Source of the DNA: an uncultured Peptococcaceae bacterium
GTDB taxonomy: Bacteria > Bacillota > Peptococcia > Peptococcales > Peptococcaceae
Direction: 5' to 3'
Assembly: GCA_934229395.1 (NCBI GenBank)
Contig: CAKQDL010000017.1
Span: forward strand, 1 to 31,889
DNA: 31,889 bases
A program made the position numbers and the translations under genes. Numbering within the stretch: the first letter of the stretch is position 1; every line of letters starts with the position of its first letter. Below, one piece after another: positions 15,180-22,503 of this stretch. A model generated the notes under the pieces. That model was not told the origin of the DNA, searched no databases, and saw nothing but the letters and a program-made list of their open reading frames with translations.

Positions 15180-15914
15180 ATGGCAAATTACATAGTAACA
15201 GGTGGCTCCCGTGGTATCGGCGCAGCCATTGTCCGCAAATTGGCCAGAGAAGGCCACAGCGTGTGCTTCATCTACAAAGAACGCGTAGAAACAGCCCATA
15301 GCCTTGCCAAGCTCCTGCGCGCCGAAGGCTGCGATGTATACGGCATAGAGTGCGATATTCGCGATGGCGCCCGCGTAGCCCTTATTATGGAGGACATCTT
15401 AGAGCATTGGGATGGTCACGTAGATGGCCTCATTAACAGCGCCGGCATCAGTCGCAACGGCCTCATTCAAGATATGCTCGATATAGAATGGCAGGAAGTG
15501 TTTGATACCAACGTCCACGGCAGTTTCTACTGCATCAAAGCCGTGCTGCCTAGCATGATTCACGCCAAAAGTGGCGTCATCATCAACATAAGCTCCATTT
15601 GGGGCGCCTACCCAGCCTCCACCGAGGTCGCTTACAGTGCCTCCAAAGGCGCCATCGACGCCATGACCCGCTCCCTAGCAGCCGAGCTCGCCTACAGCGG
15701 CATCCGCGTCAACGCCGTCGCCCCAGGCGTCGTGCAAACCGATATGCTCATGAGCCTCGACAGCGACACCATCAAAACCCTAGGCGAAGAAATCCCATCC
15801 GGCCGCTTCGCCACCCCAGAAGAAATCGCCGAAAACGTCAGCTTCCTCCTAAGCGACAAAGCCAGCTACATCACCGGCCAAATCATCACCATAGCAGGCG
15901 GGTATGTAATATAG
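15180..15914 (+). CDS. SDR-family oxidoreductase, FabG-like (3-oxoacyl-ACP reductase type)
   Basis: The 244-residue protein is a classical short-chain dehydrogenase that uses NAD(P)H. The cofactor motif TGGSRGIG is at residues 7-14, NSAG follows in the middle, then the catalytic Ser in INISS and the YSASK Tyr-Lys pair, with RVNAVAPGVVQTDM behind. It may reduce 3-oxoacyl-ACP or another ketone; sequence alone does not decide. The start at 15180 has AAGGAGAG at good spacing; an earlier in-frame ATG at 15147 lies inside ybaK and lacks a site. It is the last gene of the birA run. A second SDR lies on the other strand at 16170-16916. Confidence 0.88.
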   Translation: MANYIVTGGSRGIGAAIVRKLAREGHSVCFIYKERVETAHSLAKLLRAEGCDVYGIECDIRDGARVALIMEDILEHWDGHVDGLINSAGISRNGLIQDMLDIEWQEVFDTNVHGSFYCIKAVLPSMIHAKSGVIINISSIWGAYPASTEVAYSASKGAIDAMTRSLAAELAYSGIRVNAVAPGVVQTDMLMSLDSDTIKTLGEEIPSGRFATPEEIAENVSFLLSDKASYITGQIITIAGGYVI

Positions 15915-15924
15915 GAGAGGCGCT

Positions 15925-16118
15925 ATGGTGATGGAAAATAATAAACTGAGTGGCATAGTTCAAAAGTACGATTCCACAGCGCGCGGGCGCTTGCGAGAAT
16001 CAGAAAACGCTTATCGCAGAATATTTACGAACGAGGCGTAGATGATGCTGACCTTGGTCGTATTCAATCGAGAGGCAATCAAGCTTTGTTTGGTGGCTAT
16101 AAAACAGAAGATCTATAA
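15925..16118 (+). pseudogene. frameshifted small remnant, possibly of a DinD-like protein
   Basis: A frame starting at ATG 15925 with AGGAG upstream encodes 38 residues and stops at 16041. A second frame continues through the same region to a stop at 16116-16118 and reads RKRLSQNIYERGVDDADL followed by GRIQSRGNQALFGGYKTEDL. This block resembles, from memory, the C-terminal part of DNA-damage-inducible protein D. Joining the two frames needs one shift near 15990-16035. The assignment is weak; the loss of frame is plain if the two parts once belonged together. Confidence 0.35.
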
Positions 16119-16119
16119 C

Positions 16120-16169
16120 AACAATCCCCCACCTCGCGAATTTTGCGAAGTGGGGGATTGTTTTATTTG
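16120..16169. terminator. strong bidirectional terminator between convergent genes
   Basis: AACAATCCCCCAC and GTGGGGGATTGTT flank a further TCGC/GCGA stem (one mismatch between), with a T tract on the plus side. It separates the birA run (+) from the SDR gene (-). Confidence 0.8.
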
Positions 16170-16916
16170 TTAGCTTCTTGCCATACCGTCGACGCTTAGG
16201 ACGACGCCTGTGATGTAGGAGGCTTCGTCGGAGGCTAGGAAGACGAAGGCGTTGGCGATGTCTTCTGGCTTGCCTAGGCGGCCTAGTGGGATTTGGGCGA
16301 TGAGTGGCTTAATGACTTCCTCTGGCACGGCTTTCATCATGTCGGTTTCGATGATGCCTGGGGCCACGGCGTTCACGCGGATGCCTTGTGGGCCCAGCTC
16401 GCGGGCGAGGGAAAGGGTGAGGCCGTTGACGGCGAACTTGGAGGCCGGATAGGCAAGGCCGGAGGTTTGGCCGTAGATGCTGACCATGGAGGAGGTGTTT
16501 AGGATAACGCCTTTGTGGTTGGCAATCATGCATTCAGATGCGGCCTTGGTGGCGTTGAACACGCCTTTGACGTTGAGGTCCATGACCTTGTCGAAGGTTT
16601 CGTCGGTGTATTCGCTAAATGGCGTACTTTCGGATACGCCAGCGTTGTTAACAAGAATATCGAGGCAGCCGTAGTTTTGGGTCACGTCCATAAAGGCGGC
16701 GCGTACAGAATCGAGGCTGCTCAAATCTGGACTAATGCCGGCAATGGCAGAGGACGGAAATTCTTTCTTGAGCTTGGCCACAGCCTTATCGGCGTTTTCT
16801 TGGCGGCTTGCTGTGATGATAACGGTAGCGCCTTCTCGCAAAAAGGCTTGAGCTGTAGCATAACCAATACCGCGGCTCCCGCCAGTAACAAGGGCAACTT
16901 TGTCTTTGAGTCTCAT
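16170..16916 (-). CDS. SDR-family oxidoreductase, FabG-like
   Basis: The 248-residue protein is a classical short-chain dehydrogenase. TGGSRGIG lies at residues 11-18, NNAG near 90, the catalytic serine in NTSSM, and the YPASK Tyr-Lys pair, followed by RVNAVAPGIIETDMM; the C-terminus has the usual ASYITG element. It matches 3-oxoacyl-ACP reductases closely, but no other fatty-acid synthesis genes are near, so a different ketone or alcohol substrate is possible. The start at 16916 is chosen because AAGGAGGAATACTT precedes it; a longer reading from 16958 has no such site. It is a single-gene unit. Confidence 0.88.
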   Translation of the reverse strand: MRLKDKVALVTGGSRGIGYATAQAFLREGATVIITASRQENADKAVAKLKKEFPSSAIAGISPDLSSLDSVRAAFMDVTQNYGCLDILVNNAGVSESTPFSEYTDETFDKVMDLNVKGVFNATKAASECMIANHKGVILNTSSMVSIYGQTSGLAYPASKFAVNGLTLSLARELGPQGIRVNAVAPGIIETDMMKAVPEEVIKPLIAQIPLGRLGKPEDIANAFVFLASDEASYITGVVLSVDGMARS

Positions 16917-17100
16917 AAGTATTCCTCCTTGTTGATTATTAAAGCTTGGGTTAATCATAGTTTAATATATGACAGGTCAGGAAATGTTATGGAAAAGAAA
17001 AAATTACCAAAAGTTTCAAAAGAAATTCTAATGATTCTGTTCATTCGTGTCAAATGATGCGCATTTTGACGAGAATGAGCAGATTGTGACGCGCATACAC

Positions 17101-17149
17101 AAAAAAGCCAGGCTTCTCTCGACTCCTGAGTGGAAGCGCTGGCTTTTTT
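17101..17149 (-). terminator. terminator hairpin 3' of the truncated gene at 17181-17411
   Basis: AAAAAAGCCAG and CTGGCTTTTTT enclose a further imperfect stem. T runs are present for both strands; the minus orientation fits the 3' end of the gene remnant next to it. Confidence 0.65.
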
Positions 17150-17180
17150 GCGTAGTTAGGAAGGTGTGCTATGTTCTTGT

Positions 17181-17411
17181 TTAAAGTGGGATGATATTGA
17201 GGCGGTCGATTTTCCCTTTTCTGTTTACCGAGGAGAGATAGGCCACAACGGGGACGGATTTGCCTTGGTAAACAATGAAGTACCAGGCCACGTTTTCCTC
17301 CATAAAGTTAACGCCGCTGATGGTAAATGGCCCGCGGTTGAAGCCAAATTTGTTGTGAAACATCATTTCAATGGCCATTTTGCCGGAGAGGTAGAGGGTG
17401 TCGCCGCCCAC
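17181..17411 (-). pseudogene. C-terminal remnant of an unrecognised gene, truncated by a repeat
   Basis: The frame gives 76 residues that read like a real globular segment (MFHNKFGFNRGPFTISGVNF, WYFIVYQGKSVPVVAYLSS) and end at a proper stop with a terminator behind it. The first residues are encoded within the sequence of the adjoining repeat fragment (AAGGTGGGCGGCG), there is no ribosome binding site, and the frame does not continue through the repeat. The simplest reading is a longer gene whose 5' part was lost when the repeat arrived. I do not recognise the family. Confidence 0.5.
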
Positions 17412-17484
17412 CTTCCCCCAAGGGAAGGCTTTTGCTTATTCTTCAAAAGTTTCTTTTTGCATGCACATTTTAGGTTTATCGACA
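17401..17484 (+). repeat. end fragment of the MITE-like repeat family
   Basis: It contains the ACCTTCCCCCAAGGGAAGG palindrome, TTTTTGCATGCACATTTTAGG and the terminal TTTATCGACA, closely like the right end of the copy at 31384-31648. Its left part is missing and abuts the gene remnant. Confidence 0.65.
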
Positions 17485-17544
17485 GCCTGTAGCCCCTAAT
17501 GGCTGGTGCTGGTAGTCGAAGCTCGGCTCAGACCCCATAAGCAC

Positions 17545-17574
17545 AAAAAAACCAGCGCTCGTTGAGCACTGGTT
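17545..17574 (-). terminator. terminator of the tRNA-Leu gene
   Basis: On the minus strand AACCAGTGCTC and GAGCGCTGGTT form a stem with one mismatch, followed by seven T, directly after the tRNA 3' end. Confidence 0.8.
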
Positions 17575-17575
17575 A

Positions 17576-17657
17576 TGCGGATGAAGGGACTTGAACCCAT
17601 ACACCTTGCGGTATGCGCACCTGAAACGCACGCGTCTGCCGATTCCGCCACATCCGC
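17576..17657 (-). tRNA. tRNA-Leu (anticodon CAG)
   Basis: The minus strand folds as a class II tRNA of 82 bases. The acceptor stem is GCGGATG/CATCCGC with discriminator A, the D arm has the GGCGGAATCGGCAGACGC pattern typical of tRNA-Leu, the anticodon loop is TTCAGGT, a long variable arm (ACCGCAAGGTGT region) follows, and the T loop is GGTTCAAGTCCC. CCA is not encoded. It is a single gene with its own promoter and terminator. Confidence 0.95.
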
Positions 17658-17670
17658 AAATCTATATTTT

Positions 17671-17699
17671 AGTTTACACGTGTGTGCATTTCCTGTCAA
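17671..17699 (-). promoter_or_regulatory. promoter of the tRNA-Leu gene
   Basis: On the minus strand a perfect TTGACA (17699-17694) and TAAACT (17676-17671) are 17 bases apart, about 13 bases before the mature tRNA 5' end. Confidence 0.65.
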
Positions 17700-17715
17700 G
17701 AAAAAAGCGCGCATC

Positions 17716-17744
17716 TTGTTATTATTGCTCCATGGCGCTACAAT
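17716..17744 (+). promoter_or_regulatory. promoter of the TetR-type regulator gene
   Basis: TTGTTA (17716-17721) and TACAAT (17739-17744) are 17 bases apart and 24 bases before the ATG. Confidence 0.65.
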
Positions 17745-17768
17745 GAAACCACGAGAAAGGAGAGGGCC

Positions 17769-18329
17769 ATGGCTACAATGACAAAGCGGGCAATGGTGGC
17801 TTCCCTCAAGAAGCTCCTCACCGAAAAGCCCCTAGACAAAATCACCATCACAGATATTACCGACGATTGCGGCATGAGCCGTATGAGCTTTTATTATCAT
17901 TTTAAAGACATCTACGACCTTGTAGAATGGGCCTGCGAGGAGGATGCCAAGCGCTTTTTAGAAGGCAAGCGCTCCCGCGCCACCTGGCAGGAGGGCTATA
18001 TCGCCGTGTTTGAAGAAATCAAACGCGATGCCCCCTTTGTGCTCAATGTGTACCGCAGCGTGAGCCACGACAAGCTCGAAGACTATTTGCACAAGGTCTG
18101 CTTTGACCTCCTCTATGCCGTGGTCGAAGAAGAAAGCCAAGGCACCAAGGCGCGCGAGGAGGACAAAATATTCGTAGCCAATCTCTACAAATACGCCTTC
18201 GTGGGCCTTGTGCTCGACTGGATACGTACCGGCATGAAGGAAGAACCGGCGGTTATTGTGGCTAAGCTATCAGCCGTCATGGAAGGCCGTTTTCGCCAGG
18301 CGCTGGTGGCTTTGGGAGAAAAAAACTAA
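17769..18329 (+). CDS. TetR/AcrR-family transcriptional regulator
   Basis: The 186-residue protein has an N-terminal TetR helix-turn-helix (residues about 5-50, ITITDITDDCGMSRMSFYYHFKDIYDLV) and an all-helical C-terminal ligand domain like that of DhaS-type regulators. The start at 17769 has GAAAGGAGAGGGCC upstream; an in-frame ATG at 17682 lies before the promoter and is rejected. The gene is followed by a terminator and then by oleate hydratase, so it is a candidate regulator of that enzyme, possibly sensing a fatty acid. That link is by position only. Confidence 0.85.
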   Translation: MATMTKRAMVASLKKLLTEKPLDKITITDITDDCGMSRMSFYYHFKDIYDLVEWACEEDAKRFLEGKRSRATWQEGYIAVFEEIKRDAPFVLNVYRSVSHDKLEDYLHKVCFDLLYAVVEEESQGTKAREEDKIFVANLYKYAFVGLVLDWIRTGMKEEPAVIVAKLSAVMEGRFRQALVALGEKN

Positions 18330-18337
18330 ACAATATG

Positions 18338-18374
18338 GGCGCAGTGATAAAAATTTTATCATTGCGCCTTTTTT
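18338..18374 (+). terminator. terminator after the TetR-type gene, with a palindromic core
   Basis: GGCGCA and TGCGCC enclose TGATAAAA/TTTTATCA with one mismatch between, followed by six T. The inner part is an almost perfect 17-base palindrome lying upstream of the oleate hydratase gene, so it might also serve as an operator. Confidence 0.75.
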
Positions 18375-18437
18375 GTTTATGGTGGGCGGCGTGCAATTGG
18401 GGTAAGCTAGGGGCAAATAGAAACGGAGGAATAAATC

Positions 18438-20213
18438 ATGTATTATTCAAGCGGTAACTACGAAGCCTTTGCCCGTCCATTAAAGCCCGAAGGCGTGGAC
18501 CACAAATCGGCTTATCTCGTTGGCTCGGGCCTTGCGAGCCTTGCTGCAGCCTGCTTCTTGGTGCGCGATGGCCAAATGAAGGGCGAGCACATCCACATTT
18601 TGGAAAAAGCCGACCATGCTGGCGGCGCCCTAGACGGCGATTATTTGCCAAACGTGGGCTATGTGATGCGCGGTGGGCGCGAAATGGACAATCATTTTGA
18701 ATGTATGTGGGACCTTTTCCGCTCCATTCCATCCATAGAAACCGAAGGCGTGAGCATTTTGGACGAATATTATTGGCTCAACAAGCGCGATCCCAACTAT
18801 TCCCTTTGCCGTGCCACCGTCGATTGCGGTGAGGATGCACGCACCGAAAACAAGTTTGGCCTAAGCGACGAAGACGCCATGACCCTCATGAAGCTCTTCT
18901 TTACCCCAGACGAAGCCCTCTACGATGTAAAAATCACCGATTTGTTTGATGATAGCATTTTTAATACCAACTTTTGGATGTATTGGCGCACCATGTTTGC
19001 CTTCAAAGACGACCAAAGCGCCCTCGAAATGAAACGCTATATGCAGCGCTACGTGCATCATATTGGCGGTCTGCCAGATTTTACAGCCCTGCGCTTTACC
19101 AAGTACAACCAGTACGAATCCATGGTCCTGCCAATGGTGAAATACCTCGAGGACCACGGCGTGCTCTTCCACTACAACACCGCCGTGACCGATATCAAGG
19201 TCGATAGCGTCGCTGGTCAAAAGCTCGCCCGCACCATCATGCTCCAAACCGAGGAAGGCGAGGAACACATCGACCTCACCGAAAACGACCTCGTTTTTGT
19301 CACAAACGGCAGCAACGTAGAAAACGCCACCTATGGCTCCCAAACCACCGCCACAGGCATGGACAGCGAGATTCATCCAGGATCCAGCTTTGACCTATGG
19401 CGTAAGCTCGCCGCTCAAGACGACGCCTTTGGCCGTCCAGACAAATTCTGCACCGACGCAGAGGACAGCAACTGGGTCAGCGCCACCGTCAACACCCTAG
19501 ATGGACGCATCTTGCCATACATCCAAAAAATCTGCCGCCGCGATCCCCTCTCGGGTGGCGTGGTAACAGGCGGCATTGTCACCGTCAAAGACTCCTCCTG
19601 GCTCCTCAGCTGGACCATTAACCGCCAGCCACAGTACAAGAGCCAGCCAAAGGGCCAGGTGCTCGTATGGCTCTACGGGATGTACTCCGACCGTGACGGC
19701 GATTATATCAAAAAGCCAATGCGCGATTGCACTGGCGAAGAAATTTGCCAAGAATGGCTCTACCATCTCGGTGTGCCAATGGATGAAATTGCCGATATGG
19801 CCGCCCACAGCGCCAACACCGTGCCAGTCATGATGCCATTTGCCTCAGCTTACTTCCAACCACGCACCGCAGGCGATCGTCCAGACGTGGTCCCAAAAGG
19901 CAGCCGCAACCTCGCCTTCATTGGTAACTTTGCCGAAACCCCACGCGACACCGTGTTCACCACAGAATATAGTATCCGTACCGCCATGGAAGCCGTCTAC
20001 ACCCTCTTAAATATTGACCGCGGCGTGCCAGAGGTATGGGGCAGCGTCTACGACATCCGCGATTTGCTCAACGCCACCGTAGCCATGCGCGACGGCAAAA
20101 CCATCCTCGATATGGACCACAGCCTCCTGGAAAAAATAGCCCTCAAAGAGCTCCTCAAAAAAACCAAAGGCACCGAGCTAGAACAACTCCTCAAAGCCCA
20201 CGGCGTCATCTAA
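18438..20213 (+). CDS. ohyA: oleate hydratase (myosin-cross-reactive antigen family)
   Basis: The 591-residue FAD enzyme adds water to the cis-9 double bond of oleic and related acids, giving 10-hydroxy fatty acids, which detoxifies unsaturated fatty acids in host-associated bacteria. The Rossmann motif is GSGLAS at residues 29-34, the flavin and substrate loop is RGGREM with Glu82, and NHFECMWDLF follows. Full family length is present. Conserved C-terminal segments include FASAYFQPRTAGDRPDVVP and FTTEYSIRTAMEAVY. CGGAGGAATAAATC precedes the ATG. It is a single-gene unit after the TetR-type regulator, with a terminator behind. Confidence 0.95.
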   Translation: MYYSSGNYEAFARPLKPEGVDHKSAYLVGSGLASLAAACFLVRDGQMKGEHIHILEKADHAGGALDGDYLPNVGYVMRGGREMDNHFECMWDLFRSIPSIETEGVSILDEYYWLNKRDPNYSLCRATVDCGEDARTENKFGLSDEDAMTLMKLFFTPDEALYDVKITDLFDDSIFNTNFWMYWRTMFAFKDDQSALEMKRYMQRYVHHIGGLPDFTALRFTKYNQYESMVLPMVKYLEDHGVLFHYNTAVTDIKVDSVAGQKLARTIMLQTEEGEEHIDLTENDLVFVTNGSNVENATYGSQTTATGMDSEIHPGSSFDLWRKLAAQDDAFGRPDKFCTDAEDSNWVSATVNTLDGRILPYIQKICRRDPLSGGVVTGGIVTVKDSSWLLSWTINRQPQYKSQPKGQVLVWLYGMYSDRDGDYIKKPMRDCTGEEICQEWLYHLGVPMDEIADMAAHSANTVPVMMPFASAYFQPRTAGDRPDVVPKGSRNLAFIGNFAETPRDTVFTTEYSIRTAMEAVYTLLNIDRGVPEVWGSVYDIRDLLNATVAMRDGKTILDMDHSLLEKIALKELLKKTKGTELEQLLKAHGVI

Positions 20214-20301
20214 AAACCTTGCGCACGTGAGCATGACGTGCTCTACTGAATATAGAAAAAGGTGCCACCAGCAAACGGTTGGCCCCTTAGAAAATGACAT
20301 T

Positions 20302-20335
20302 AAAATAACCGCAAAGGGCGAGCGGTTATTTTTTT
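20302..20335 (+). terminator. terminator downstream of oleate hydratase
   Basis: AAAATAACCGC and GCGGTTATTTTTTT form an 11-bp stem around a 9-base loop. Confidence 0.8.
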
Positions 20336-20397
20336 GTGCAAAGACAACAGAAATAGGGCATTTATGCAGAATGAACCATCTCGATACAAAAATAAGT

Positions 20398-20475
20398 CCT
20401 TCTCCCTCATCGGGAGAGAAGGTGGCACCCATAGGGTGACGGATGAGGGGACAATGAGCGCCAGCGCGAATAACC
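20398..20475 (-). repeat. partial repeat of the MITE-like family
   Basis: It has the CCTTCTCCC...GGGAGAGAAGG palindrome followed by GGTGGCACCCATAGGGTGACGGATGAGGGG and GAGCGCCAGCGCGAATAA, which corresponds to one half of the full element in the orientation of the 9653-9917 copy. Confidence 0.55.
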
Positions 20476-20514
20476 GTGTCAGCAGAGCGCCTGCAAAACC
20501 ACACTTGCGCATAC

Positions 20515-20547
20515 AAAAAAGGATACTCCGCTTGGCGTATCCTTTTT
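20515..20547 (-). terminator. terminator of the ECF S-component gene
   Basis: GGATACGCC and a near match GGAGTATCC form the stem with T runs on both strands; it lies right after the stop of the minus-strand gene. Confidence 0.75.
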
Positions 20548-20558
20548 AATTGCAAATG

Positions 20559-21086
20559 TTAGCGGCCCACGCGGGCTTGTTTTACTTGAGGCATAGCGCC
20601 CAAGATTGGTGAGAGCACAGTAGCAATAATCAGCCCGCTCACACCTTGGATGCAGTTGGCTGGAATAGAAGCCGCCGCTGCAGCACCATAGATGAAGAAT
20701 TCGAATGCAAAATAGCCACCAGCCACGAGCACAATATCAATCACGCCACCAGCCACAGCGCTCATAATGTAGCCGCGGTTGTTGTCAGGCAAACGACGTG
20801 CCACCTTGGCAGTAAGGTAAGCAATAGCGCCCTTGATCACAAAGGTAGCCGGCACATAAAGGAAATAGCCGCCAATCAGGTCGCTCATGCCAGAGCCAAT
20901 AGCAGCAGCCAAGAAGCCATAGCGAGGCCCCAAGACAAGACCACAAAGAATAACCAGCGCATCCCCTGGATGAATATAGCCAGAGGTAGCCGGGGTAGGA
21001 ATGCGAATAACCATCGTAGCAGCACAGGTAAGCGCCGCAAAAAGTGCAGTAAGCACAATCGTTTGAGTGCGTTGTTTCTGAGTCAA
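20559..21086 (-). CDS. ECF transporter S component (vitamin-type substrate-binding membrane protein)
   Basis: The 175-residue protein has about five or six membrane segments and the general shape of an S component of energy-coupling factor importers (TALFAALTCAATMVIRIP at residues 13-30, HPGDALVILCGLVLGPRYG near 39-57). It binds a vitamin or related compound and must share the EcfA/A'/T module, which is encoded elsewhere. The substrate is not clear; hydroxymethylpyrimidine, pyridoxine or riboflavin type S proteins are candidates. The gene is alone and has a leader of several hundred bases containing hairpins, which could hold a sensor RNA. Confidence 0.82.
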   Translation of the reverse strand: MTQKQRTQTIVLTALFAALTCAATMVIRIPTPATSGYIHPGDALVILCGLVLGPRYGFLAAAIGSGMSDLIGGYFLYVPATFVIKGAIAYLTAKVARRLPDNNRGYIMSAVAGGVIDIVLVAGGYFAFEFFIYGAAAAASIPANCIQGVSGLIIATVLSPILGAMPQVKQARVGR

Positions 21087-21138
21087 AGTAATCTCTCCCT
21101 TTTAAGAACTGCCCTCATCATAGGACAAAATTGAACCT

Positions 21139-21193
21139 AAAAAAAGAGCCAGATGAGAAACACTTTACAGGCCAGATAACCAAACTGGCCTGT
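21139..21193 (-). promoter_or_regulatory. leader hairpin with downstream T run before the ECF S-component gene
   Basis: On the minus strand a perfect 9-bp hairpin ACAGGCCAG/CTGGCCTGT (21193-21167) is followed by ATCTGGCTC and seven T (21154-21139). GGCCAG could pair either with CTGGCC or with the CTGGCT next to the T run, which is the pattern of an attenuator. No known riboswitch consensus was recognised in the 350 bases upstream. Confidence 0.35.
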
Positions 21194-21409
21194 GAATTTT
21201 GCAGGAAGTGGCGAGTGGGCAGTGAGCGGAGGCGAGAAACCAGGCTAGAGCCTTCTAGCGAGGAGAAGGGGGAGTGCTTGCGGTGGATGAGGGCAACGAG
21301 GCGCCTTGGCGCCGGACGTGTGGTATGCATAGAATGGCAAATGTAGCAGAAGCGTCCATGCATTTGCCAGCGTGGGCAGAGGCGTGGCTATTCACAGGCA
21401 AGCGGTAGC

Positions 21410-21483
21410 GGCGACCTTCCGTGGCCCCCTCAGTCCTCTGACAAAAACCGTGTCAGAGGTCAGCTCCCCTCGAGGGAGCACCT
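21410..21483. repeat. palindrome-rich repeat-like segment between the ECF S-component and recR genes
   Basis: CCTCTGACA and TGTCAGAGG form a perfect hairpin (21434-21459), and GCTCCC/GGGAGC another at 21463-21479, preceded by GGCCCCCTCAG. The style is that of intergenic repeats in related anaerobes, but no second copy lies in this window. Confidence 0.4.
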
Positions 21484-21537
21484 TACTTGTGTCCTAGCGC
21501 CAGTGGTGCGGAACCAAGCCAAATTGTTGCGCGCAAC

Positions 21538-21564
21538 AAAAAAACGCCCTGTGGGGGGCGTTTT
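21538..21564 (-). terminator. terminator of the rnmV-recR operon
   Basis: On the minus strand CGCCC and GGGCG, extended by AAAA/TTTT pairing, are followed by a T run. The stem begins within the recR stop codon. Confidence 0.8.
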
Positions 21565-22165
21565 AGTCTATGCTTCTGCGGCCTTCTAAGGCGCGGGATA
21601 GGGTCATTTGGTCGGTGTATTTGATGTCGCTGCCGGCGGCCATGCCTTGGGCGATGCGGCTTAGGCGGATATCTGTACCCTTTAGGAGGGAGATGAGATA
21701 GAGTGCTGTGGCTTCGCTTTCTACATCGGAATTGAGAGCCAAGATGACTTCTTTTATGGGCTCCTGGCTGAGGCGCTCTAGGAGCTCACGGATGTGCAAA
21801 TCCTTTGGGCCTACGCCGTCTATGGGGCTAATGACGCCGCCTAGCACGTGGTAGAGGCCGTGGAAGGCGCCGCTTTGCTCTATGGCTAGGATGTCGCGGG
21901 CTTCTTCTACCACGCAAAGGATGGTTTGGTCGCGCTTGGGGTTACGGCAGATGCTGCATTCTTCGCCGTCGGTGAGGTTGAAGCAGCGCTTGCAATAGCC
22001 TATGGCGTGACGGCCGTTGTAGACGGCTTTTGCCAAGGTGTCACTCACTTCTTCTGGCGCTTGCAAGAGATGGTAGACGAGCTTTTCGGCGCCGCGTCGG
22101 CTGATGCCTGGCAGGCGCGCGAAGGCGTCGACCATTTCGCCGATGGCGTCCTCAAAGGTGCGCAT
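21563..22165 (-). CDS. recR: recombination mediator RecR
   Basis: The 200-residue protein works with RecO and RecF in loading RecA at gaps. The helix-hairpin-helix start (AFARLPGISRRGAEKL), the zinc-binding cysteines 58, 61, 70 and 73, and the Toprim segment (ILCVVEEARDILAIE) are all in order. Its ATG overlaps the ybaB stop (TAATG), so translation is coupled. It is the last gene of the operon; the dnaX-ybaB-recR order is conserved in bacteria. Confidence 0.97.
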   Translation of the reverse strand: MRTFEDAIGEMVDAFARLPGISRRGAEKLVYHLLQAPEEVSDTLAKAVYNGRHAIGYCKRCFNLTDGEECSICRNPKRDQTILCVVEEARDILAIEQSGAFHGLYHVLGGVISPIDGVGPKDLHIRELLERLSQEPIKEVILALNSDVESEATALYLISLLKGTDIRLSRIAQGMAAGSDIKYTDQMTLSRALEGRRSID

Positions 22166-22488
22166 TAGAACATGCCGCCCATGCCGCCAGGCATCTTCAT
22201 GCCCTTGGTGAGGCTGCTCATTTTTTCTTCGCTGGTTTTGGCTGCGGTTGTGAGGGCGTCGTTGGTGGCTGCTACAATAAGGTCTTGGAGCATTTCGATA
22301 TCGTCTGGATCAACGACTTCTTCTTTGAGCGCTACAGAGAGCACTTGGTTGGCGCCGTTTACAGTTACCTTGACAACGCCGCCGCCGGCGGTACCTTCAA
22401 ATGGGGTTTCGGCGAGCTCGTCTTGGAGCTTTGCCATGTTGCGTTGCATCTTTTGCATTTGTTTCATCATGTTTTGCATATTAGCCAT
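22165..22488 (-). CDS. YbaB/EbfC-family nucleoid-associated protein
   Basis: The 107-residue protein begins MANMQNMMKQMQKMQRNMAK, a helical Met/Gln-rich start typical of YbaB/EbfC, followed by the short beta domain (VKVTVNGANQVLSVAL) and a Gly/Met-rich tail. Family members bind DNA as dimers. It lies between dnaX and recR as in most bacteria and has AGGAGG upstream. Confidence 0.95.
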   Translation of the reverse strand: MANMQNMMKQMQKMQRNMAKLQDELAETPFEGTAGGGVVKVTVNGANQVLSVALKEEVVDPDDIEMLQDLIVAATNDALTTAAKTSEEKMSSLTKGMKMPGGMGGMF

Positions 22489-22503
22489 AATAGGGCCTCC
22501 TTG

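Noticed and set aside
16989..17057. A 22-codon frame upstream of the minus-strand SDR gene
   Set aside because: Too short, without a ribosome binding site, and overlapping the SDR upstream region.
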